The notes under the pieces are model-generated. The model saw only the letters and a list, made by a program, of their open reading frames with translations, was not told the DNA's origin and ran no database searches. A DNA stretch of 64,000 nt from UBA7803 sp040219135. GTDB taxonomy: Bacteria; Pseudomonadota; Gammaproteobacteria; Pseudomonadales; Azotimanducaceae. Shown here one piece after another: positions 57,971 through 64,000 of the stretch. Made by a program: the position numbers and the translations under genes. How positions within the stretch are numbered: position 1 is the stretch's first letter; each line of letters opens with the position of its first letter. The stretch covers positions 1 through 64,000 of the forward strand of contig JAVJTA010000011.1 in NCBI GenBank assembly GCA_040219135.1. The letters run 5' to 3'.

Positions 57971-59247
57971 GCGCCGGACTCCACGGCGCGGCGGATGCGA
58001 CGGACGCCGAGCCACACCAGCAGCGCCACCAGCGGAATGCTCAAGCCCACCACCACGTCCACCATCAGCGGCACCCCGGCCCGGTCGATGCCCTTGACGA
58101 GATAGCCGACCAGGCCAACGACGTAGTAAGTGATGGCAGCCACCGACAGACCTTCCACCGTCTGCTGCAGGCGCAGCTGCATCTGGGTACGCCGGTCCAT
58201 CGAGCGCAGCACCGCCTGGTTCTGCAGCTCGCTGGTCACGCTGACCCGGGTGGCGAGCAGCTGGGTCGCGCGCCCGGCCCGCTCCAGCAGGGCGACGAGT
58301 CGCTCCTCGGCCGTGAGACAGGTGCGCATCGCCGGGCCGAGTCGGCGTTCGGTGAACTCGGTGAGTGTCTGCAGCCCGGGCAGGCGTTCCTCGCGCAGCT
58401 CGCCCAGGCGCTGCTGCACCAGACCGTGATAGGCGCGCGACGCACCGAACCGGTAGGCGTTGTCCGACGTCCGATCGCTGATCTCCGCTTCCAGACGGAT
58501 CAGTTCGGTCAGCAGTTCGGCCTCCTCGGGACCCTGCGCGGTGGCGAGCGACTGATTGATCCGTCGCAGCGACGCTTCCCGGGACGCCAGGTACGGATCG
58601 AGCGCCCGGGCGACCGGCAGCCCGCGCAGGGCCAGCAGCCAGTACGTGTGGATTTCCAGCAGGCGCTGTACGGTACGGCCGAGCTGATAGGGCGAGGTGC
58701 TGAGATCGTAGACCAGGAAGCGGCTGAAGCGGTCCGGACCCAGCCGGAAGTCGGTATAGAAGGTGGCGGCCCCACCGGCCAGCCGCGAACCGACGTAGCC
58801 GCCGTCATCGAACTGCTGCAGGCGCGGGTCGTCCTGCGGCGGCTGCGACGACGACGCGTAGACGGTGCAATGAGCGGCGACGATCAGCTCGCCGGCGAGA
58901 CCGCTGATCCAGTCCGCAGGCAATCGGTCGAGAGCAGTCTGTCCGCCGTCCTGCTCCGCGCTGCCGGGCACCGTCACCGTGTAGCGCGCGAACTCGGTGT
59001 GGCGCTCCCACTTGAGCGCGAAGTCGCCGAGCGCCGCGCTGTAGTGATTGGCCCCGGGAAGCGGCAGCGGCGCGTCGAACCGGCTGGCGAGCGCGGCGAC
59101 GTGGTCGCGTTCCCGGTCGGCGCCATCGCCCGACGACAGCAGCGCCAGGTAGGAAACCCGCAGCGGTGCCTGGAGCGCATCCGACGGCCGGGCGTGGATT
59201 TCGTCGAACAGGGCGTCCCGGTCGACGTACTCACCGGGCAGCCTCAC
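57967..59247 (-). CDS. DUF3422 membrane protein
   Basis: A 426-residue protein of unknown function. The start GTG (VRLPGEYVDRDALFDEIHARP) overlaps the bchO stop (GTGA), so it is part of the bchI-D-O-crtI-crtB transcript. Conserved parts include RVSYLALLSSGDG, WERHTEFARYTV, and a long helical region with RMDRRTQMQLRLQQTVEGLSV-like sequence (MDRRTQMQLRLQQTVEGLSV). Two C-terminal membrane helices follow (AAITYYVVGLVGYLVKGI; MVDVVVGLSIPLVALLVWLG). No catalytic motif is recognised. Confidence 0.85.
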   Translation of the reverse strand: MRLPGEYVDRDALFDEIHARPSDALQAPLRVSYLALLSSGDGADRERDHVAALASRFDAPLPLPGANHYSAALGDFALKWERHTEFARYTVTVPGSAEQDGGQTALDRLPADWISGLAGELIVAAHCTVYASSSQPPQDDPRLQQFDDGGYVGSRLAGGAATFYTDFRLGPDRFSRFLVYDLSTSPYQLGRTVQRLLEIHTYWLLALRGLPVARALDPYLASREASLRRINQSLATAQGPEEAELLTELIRLEAEISDRTSDNAYRFGASRAYHGLVQQRLGELREERLPGLQTLTEFTERRLGPAMRTCLTAEERLVALLERAGRATQLLATRVSVTSELQNQAVLRSMDRRTQMQLRLQQTVEGLSVAAITYYVVGLVGYLVKGIDRAGVPLMVDVVVGLSIPLVALLVWLGVRRIRRAVESGA

Positions 59248-60137
59248 AGGTCGATGCCCCGCCCGCCAGCCCAGGTGCGCATGGCATTGAGCACGGCGTA
59301 GGGCTTCTCTTCGTGCACCAGGTGTCCGGCGTTGGCCACGTCCACCCGGGCTGCACCCGGCAGGCGCTGCTGCAGACGCCGGATCTCGGCGTCCGGCACC
59401 GCGCGATCGCGCCCACCGGTGATCAGCAGCACCCGATCGCCGAGCTGCGGCAGGCGCTGTTCCAACGACTCGAGATCCCAGTTCGCCATCATCTTCAGCA
59501 CCGCGGCGATGTGGCCGGGCTGGCGGAACAGCGCCGCGTAGCGCTCCACCCCGCCGGTGTTCAGGTCCGCGCCGATACCGCGCAGCAGGCGCTCGACGGC
59601 CTGACGGTCGCGGGCGCGCCACGCCACCAGCTGAGGCACCAGGGGATTCACGGCGAGCAGCTTCGCCAGGCCGGAAAACAGCGTCTGGCGACCGCCGCCG
59701 AAACCGAGCATGGCCGGCGCCACGGCCACCATGGCGGCGCCATCGCCGGCACCATCGAGCAGCAGCGAGGCGGCCAGTACCGCGCCGGCGGAATGGCCGA
59801 CGATCAGCCTGGGGCGCGCCTGCAGCACATCGAGCATCGCCGCCAGCGCCGCGGTCATTGCCTCCGGCGTGTAGCCGTGGCGGCCGGGATCGGCCGAACG
59901 TCCGTGGCCAGGCAGGTCCGGGACTACGACCCGGCAGCGCTGCGCCAGCGCCGGCAGCAGATGCCGCCAGCTCTCACCGCTCGCCGCCGTGCCGTGAAGG
60001 AGGAGCAGCTCGGGACCGGTGCCGGTCACGGTGACGTGCAGGCCGCGCACCCGTCGATGCGCCGTGGGCACCTGACCGGAGTGCGAACGGGTCATGGGAA
60101 TCACCGGCGCGAGGCGCAGCAGCGGATCATGCAGCAT
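59244..60137 (-). CDS. bchO: Alpha/beta hydrolase BchO
   Basis: 297 residues. The alpha/beta hydrolase fold has LLLLHGTAASGESWRHLLP, nucleophile elbow VGHSAGAVLAASLL and a C-terminal GHLVHEEKP His. BchO is regularly linked with bchID and thought to assist Mg chelation; its exact reaction is unsettled. The ATG overlaps bchD by 11 bases. A second ATG 14 codons downstream is possible. Confidence 0.93.
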   Translation of the reverse strand: MLHDPLLRLAPVIPMTRSHSGQVPTAHRRVRGLHVTVTGTGPELLLLHGTAASGESWRHLLPALAQRCRVVVPDLPGHGRSADPGRHGYTPEAMTAALAAMLDVLQARPRLIVGHSAGAVLAASLLLDGAGDGAAMVAVAPAMLGFGGGRQTLFSGLAKLLAVNPLVPQLVAWRARDRQAVERLLRGIGADLNTGGVERYAALFRQPGHIAAVLKMMANWDLESLEQRLPQLGDRVLLITGGRDRAVPDAEIRRLQQRLPGAARVDVANAGHLVHEEKPYAVLNAMRTWAGGRGIDL

Positions 60138-61992
60138 GGCCGGTCCTGGCGCCGGACAGGCCGCGCACCGTATTCGACAGGCGCCGCGCATCCGCGTGGG
60201 GCAGCGGCACGTAGAGCGCATCCGCTGCGCCCGCGAGCTGCCGGGCGAACGCCTGACCGCGGGGCGAGGTGTCCACCAGCAGGGTCGCGACCTGCAGCGC
60301 CTGGAGGCGCCGCGCCACCGCGAGGCTTTCCTGTTCCGCCGCGCGGCGGTCGGCGACGCCGGCGCGGGTGAGGTTGCCGCGGCCGTCGGTGAGAACCACC
60401 AGGGTCGGCACCAGACCGCGGCGCAGTGAGAGCGCCGCCAGATCCGCCGCGGCGTCGAGGCCAGCCGTGAGCGGCGTCGCGCCACCGCCCTTGAGGTGCG
60501 CCAGGCAGCGTCTGGCGCGCACCAGCGATCGGGTAGGCGGCAGCAGCAGATCGGCGCCCTGGCCGCGGAACGCGATCAGCGCAACGCTGTCGCGGCGCAC
60601 ATAGCAGTCGGCCAGCAGCAGCTCCACCGCACCCTTGGCTTCGCCCAGGCGCTGCAGGGCCGCGGAACCCGAGGCATCGACCACGAAGATCGTCAGCGTG
60701 GCGGCCCGCTGCTTGAAGCGGCGCACGTGCAGGTCGTCGCGGCGCACGGCGACGGCGCGCCGATCACGGTCGTCGCCGGCGTCGTCGCGAACGCGCAGCG
60801 TCTGCCAGGGTGCCGCCGCGCGCAGCGTCGCCAGCAGATCGAGCCGCGTCGCGCTGCCGGGGACGCCACGCCGCGCGCCCTGAGGACGACCGCGTAGACC
60901 CGAGCTGCGCACCGGTCCGGTACGCCCTGCCGGACCCTGTCGACGCAGCCCCACCGGCAGGCGCGTCGCTGCGCCGAGGGACAGTCGCGGAGCGCCGAAC
61001 ACCGCCTCGACGAGGATCTCGGTGAGTTCGTCGGCGTCGTTCACGTTGGCATCGTTCACGTTGGCGTCGTTCACCTCGGCGTTCGGCTCCGCCTCGGCGC
61101 GCGGCGCCGGGGGCTCCGGCGGCGTGTCGTGCGGCGCCTGGTCCTGGGCGGAATCCGGCGCTGGCGCCTCGGGCTGGTCGAGGTCCCGGGGTGTGACGGC
61201 TATCGCGCGCGGACCGAACACCAGCCGCACCGCGAGCTTCGCCTGGGCAGTGCCGACCGCGCTCTCGCCGAGCAGAGCCGCCGCCGCGCGGGCGACCCGC
61301 AGGGCCAGAATCGGCGCCCGCAGCGAATCGATCCCGGCTTCCACAGCGCTGCCGCACAGCGCCTGGGGCAGCGCCTCGGGCACAGCCACTCGGGACAGCC
61401 GGGCGCGGGCGCGGCGCACCGCATCCGGTCCGTAGGCGCTCGCCGAGAGATCGCGCAGCCCGATGGCGGTGAGGTCGAGATGGAACGCACAGCGCTCGCG
61501 CAGACTGCCCGGACAGGCGTCGTCCGCGTCCACCGACTCGTTCAGCAGCACCACGCCCAGCCGCGCCGGCCACTGCCGCGACAGGCCGTCGCGCTGGAGG
61601 TTGCACTCGCCTTCGTCCAGGGCCGCCGCGATGGCGGCGGCCTGAAGGCCGGACAGGCGTTCGGCCATGGGTACCAGCAGACAGCCGTGGTTGCAGTCGG
61701 CCAGCAGCCCGCGGCGCACCCGCGGCACGCCGTCGGCCAGGGTGGCCGCCAGATCGAGACCGCCGAGCAGGGCCGCATCGTCCATATGGGGAAGAAAGCG
61801 CGCGCCCGGTCGCGGGCCACCGGCCGGTCCGGCGTGGACGCACAGACGCTCGAATTCGCGCAGCCAGCGATCGCGCACCGGCCCGGCAAAACCGCTGACC
61901 ACCGCGCCGCCGAGACCATGAGGATCCAAGGCCAGGAGCGCGGCCGCCAGGACGGCATCGGACCAGGCCGACGCTGCGCCGGTTTCGGTCAT
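60127..61992 (-). CDS. bchD: Magnesium chelatase subunit BchD
   Basis: 621 residues. The N-terminal AAA-like domain is degenerate. A Pro/acidic linker (residues about 285-325) contains NDANV-NDANV-NDADE, encoded by three 15-bp units at 61033-61077. The C-terminal von Willebrand A domain has the MIDAS motif IFVVDASGSAALQRLGEAKG. It forms a complex with BchI and activates BchH. Start and stop overlap bchI and bchO. Confidence 0.95.
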   Translation of the reverse strand: MTETGAASAWSDAVLAAALLALDPHGLGGAVVSGFAGPVRDRWLREFERLCVHAGPAGGPRPGARFLPHMDDAALLGGLDLAATLADGVPRVRRGLLADCNHGCLLVPMAERLSGLQAAAIAAALDEGECNLQRDGLSRQWPARLGVVLLNESVDADDACPGSLRERCAFHLDLTAIGLRDLSASAYGPDAVRRARARLSRVAVPEALPQALCGSAVEAGIDSLRAPILALRVARAAAALLGESAVGTAQAKLAVRLVFGPRAIAVTPRDLDQPEAPAPDSAQDQAPHDTPPEPPAPRAEAEPNAEVNDANVNDANVNDADELTEILVEAVFGAPRLSLGAATRLPVGLRRQGPAGRTGPVRSSGLRGRPQGARRGVPGSATRLDLLATLRAAAPWQTLRVRDDAGDDRDRRAVAVRRDDLHVRRFKQRAATLTIFVVDASGSAALQRLGEAKGAVELLLADCYVRRDSVALIAFRGQGADLLLPPTRSLVRARRCLAHLKGGGATPLTAGLDAAADLAALSLRRGLVPTLVVLTDGRGNLTRAGVADRRAAEQESLAVARRLQALQVATLLVDTSPRGQAFARQLAGAADALYVPLPHADARRLSNTVRGLSGARTGHAA

Positions 61993-63062
61993 GCGTCGAA
62001 AAGCTCGCCGAGCGCGCGCTTGACCCGGGCGCCAGCGCGGGAATCGTCCAGCGGGTCACGGCGCAGCCGGTGGGCCAGAGCCGGCTCGGCGACGCGGCGC
62101 AGGTGCGCGTCGGTGACCCGTCGGTCGCCCTCCAGCGCTGCCAGTGCGCGGCCTGCCCGGGTCAGGGTCAGCTCACCGCGCAGGCCATCGGTGCCGAGCG
62201 CCACACACAGCTCGGCGGCGCGGGTGAGCGAATCATCGCCCACCTCGACCTGATCGAGCAGCTGCCGGGCGGCGAGGATGCGCTTGCGTTCGCCGCTCTG
62301 TTTGCGGCGCCAGCGCGCGGCAAATGCCTGGGGCTGCCGATCGTAGTCATCGCGGCGCCGGACCACGTCGACGCGCGCGGCGATGTCCGTCGGCGTGGTG
62401 ACGTCCACGCACAGGCCGAAGCGGTCGAGGAGCTGCGGGCGCAGCTCGCCCTCCTCCGGGTTGCCGCTGCCCACCAGCACGAAGGCGGCTCGATGGCGCA
62501 CGCTCAGCCCCTCGCGCTCCACCACGTTCTCGCCCGACGCGGCGACGTCGAGCAGCAGGTCGACGAGGTGATCCTCGAGCAGGTTCACCTCGTCGATGTA
62601 CAGGAACCCCCGATTGGCCCGGGCCAGCAGGCCAGGCTCGAACACCTTCTCGCCACCGGCGAGCGCGCGCTCCAGGTCGAGGGCCCCCACCACCCGATCT
62701 TCGGTCGCCCCGAGCGGCAGGTCCACCACCGGCACGGACACCAGTCGGGACTTCAGGCGGCCATGCTCCGCCAGGGCGGCGCGGCAGCCGGAACAAAGAT
62801 GCGCGTGATCGTCGGGATCGCACTGATAGGCGCAGTCGACCACCGCGCGGATCTTCGGCAGCAGGTCGGCCAGCGCGCGCACCGCGGTGGATTTACCGGT
62901 CCCGCGATCGCCGTAGGCGAGCACGCCGCCGATGCGTGGATCCACCGCCGCCAGCATCAATGCCAGGCGCAGATCCTCCTGCCCGACGATGGCGCTGAAC
63001 GGGTAGGCCGGCGGGCGCGATTCAGCCTTGGTAGCGGTAATACTCGATGCCGGAGTCGTCAA
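61989..63062 (-). CDS. bchI: Magnesium chelatase ATPase subunit BchI
   Basis: A 357-residue AAA+ ATPase. It has Walker A YGDRGTGKST, Walker B FLYIDEVNLLEDHLVDLLL and VLVGSGNPEEGELRPQLLDRFG. The conserved part begins YPFSAIVGQEDLRLALML. The only in-frame start before it is TTG at 63062, with GAGGG 5 bases upstream. This makes a 41-base overlap with the upstream HMG-CoA synthase-like gene. Confidence 0.94.
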   Translation of the reverse strand: MTTPASSITATKAESRPPAYPFSAIVGQEDLRLALMLAAVDPRIGGVLAYGDRGTGKSTAVRALADLLPKIRAVVDCAYQCDPDDHAHLCSGCRAALAEHGRLKSRLVSVPVVDLPLGATEDRVVGALDLERALAGGEKVFEPGLLARANRGFLYIDEVNLLEDHLVDLLLDVAASGENVVEREGLSVRHRAAFVLVGSGNPEEGELRPQLLDRFGLCVDVTTPTDIAARVDVVRRRDDYDRQPQAFAARWRRKQSGERKRILAARQLLDQVEVGDDSLTRAAELCVALGTDGLRGELTLTRAGRALAALEGDRRVTDAHLRRVAEPALAHRLRRDPLDDSRAGARVKRALGELFDA

Positions 63063-64000
63063 AATGCCCTCGTCTTTCGCCGATGGAGTCGATGTAGAAA
63101 ACCCCCGGGCGGCTGATCCGCTCGCCCAGGTCGTCGCCCGCGTGCAGGGCCGCGTACTCCGCGGCGTCGACGTCGCGGCCCCCGGCCATGGCGCCGGCGA
63201 AATCGATGCGCCGCGCCGCGGCCTGCCAGCCGTCGACGAAACGCATGGGCATGAACTCGGCGGCATCGCCGCTGCCATAGCCCACGGTCAGCACACGGCG
63301 CCCGCCGAGTTCGCGCTCCTCGGTGGCCGCCTGCTCGATGCCCGCCGCCATCCAGGCCGGCAGCGAGGCGGTGTAGAGGTTGCCGGTGTGGCGCATGGCG
63401 TCGATGCCGAGGCTGGTCATGAGTCCGGCGAACGCCGGCAGGCCCCGCAGCACCCGTGCCGCAGCGCTGGCGAGGGGAAACAGCTCCGCGGCCAGATCGC
63501 CGTCGGCCAGCAGCGCCTCGACGTCCGGCTGCTCGCGCAGCTCGTCGATGAGTTGCGGCAGCGGCACATCGGTGGCGGCGGCCAGCTCGCCGAGCTCGTC
63601 CAGATCCTCTGCGTCGCCAAGCGCCAGCGCGAGCAGATAGCAGAACGCGAGCCCGGTCTCGGACATGCGCTGGTACGGCCGGTGGAGAAAAATGGCGGCC
63701 ATGTCACGCAGGGTGGCGGCGGGGGCGCCACCGCACTGGGAGAAGTAATCGCGGCCCGCCGCCAGCACCGCATCCAGATAGCACGTGGTGGAATACTTGC
63801 CGTTGAACACCGGGTGGTCGCGCAGCTGCACGAACGGCCCCCGAACCGAACCGGCGAAACGCGCCATGGGTTTGCGGAAGTCGACGCCGCGGTACGCGGA
63901 CGAGCTGCCGGTGTGGTGAAGATCCATGGCCAGCAGACGCCCGCGCGGCTCCACCAGCATGGCCACCGCACCGGCGCCCTGGGTGGGCTCGCCCGAGCTG
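63022..64000 (-). CDS. HMG-CoA synthase-family protein (5' end outside window)
   Basis: About 325 C-terminal residues; the frame is open to the window edge, where it reads SSGEPTQGAGAVAMLV, typical of the family. HPVFNGKYSTTCYLDAVLAAG, FLHRPYQRMSETGLAF (catalytic His region) and HTGNLYTASLPAWMAAGIE match HMG-CoA synthases, including the beta-branching PksG type. The catalytic Cys would lie outside the window. It overlaps bchI, so it is co-transcribed with bchIDO. A link to isoprenoid supply is tempting but unproven. Confidence 0.8.
   Translation of the reverse strand, partial: SSGEPTQGAGAVAMLVEPRGRLLAMDLHHTGSSSAYRGVDFRKPMARFAGSVRGPFVQLRDHPVFNGKYSTTCYLDAVLAAGRDYFSQCGGAPAATLRDMAAIFLHRPYQRMSETGLAFCYLLALALGDAEDLDELGELAAATDVPLPQLIDELREQPDVEALLADGDLAAELFPLASAAARVLRGLPAFAGLMTSLGIDAMRHTGNLYTASLPAWMAAGIEQAATEERELGGRRVLTVGYGSGDAAEFMPMRFVDGWQAAARRIDFAGAMAGGRDVDAAEYAALHAGDDLGERISRPGVFYIDSIGERRGHFDDSGIEYYRYQG

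Noticed and set aside
61033..61077. CRISPR-like repeats
   Set aside because: Three contiguous 15-bp units without spacers, inside the bchD coding frame.

Overview
The window is GC-rich DNA carrying a nearly complete purple-bacterial photosynthesis gene cluster (PGC), from about 17.5 kb to the right edge. A cluster of aromatic amino acid genes lies to its left. RdgC (a beta/gammaproteobacterial protein), a tetraheme PufC, AcsF as the only ring cyclase (no bchE seen) and the PpsR/PpaA regulator pair suggest an aerobic anoxygenic phototroph, probably a gammaproteobacterium. That placement is inference; no rRNA or phylogenetic marker is present.

Layout. 0.1-7.2 kb: a PPOX-fold protein, rdgC, a TPR lipoprotein, a small secreted ABM-domain protein and a self-sufficient P450-reductase fusion. 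7.2-10.4 kb: an overlapping FAH/VOC/HPPD operon with a divergent Lrp-type regulator. 10.5-10.7 kb: a large inverted repeat. 10.7-16.1 kb: a secreted metallo-hydrolase, a class III aminotransferase, an ACT-domain phenylalanine hydroxylase, an exported chorismate mutase-cyclohexadienyl dehydratase fusion and a CBS protein. 16.1-17.5 kb: a scar with a small membrane gene, an internally deleted IS1182-like element, and a 102-bp duplication of the puhE tail/CBS start.

PGC. The minus-strand run bchFNBHLM-lhaA-puhABC-acsF-puhE (31.5 to 17.6 kb) is packed with overlapping stop/start codons. Divergent from it are ppaA and ppsR, followed by bchG, a PucC-type carrier, bchP, tspO and two small membrane genes. 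A lower-GC accessory patch (39.1-41.9 kb) holds a broken secreted protein gene, a second metallo-hydrolase and a P450. Next comes the minus-strand superoperon crtEF-bchCXYZ-pufBALMC (52.8 to 42.0 kb). Divergent crtDC (52.9-55.4 kb) face the minus-strand run bchI-bchD-bchO-DUF3422-crtI-crtB, which is preceded by an HMG-CoA synthase-like gene that leaves the window.

Together these genes encode Mg insertion, methylation, the O2-dependent cyclase, dark protochlorophyllide reduction, chlorophyllide reduction, the tail steps, acyclic carotenoid synthesis (no crtA, so likely the spirilloxanthin or spheroidene series), the LH1-RC complex and its assembly factors. Exact TGT-N12-ACA PpsR-type sites lie before bchG, before bchC and between crtE and crtD. 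Near-consensus sites lie in the bchF/ppaA divergent promoter.
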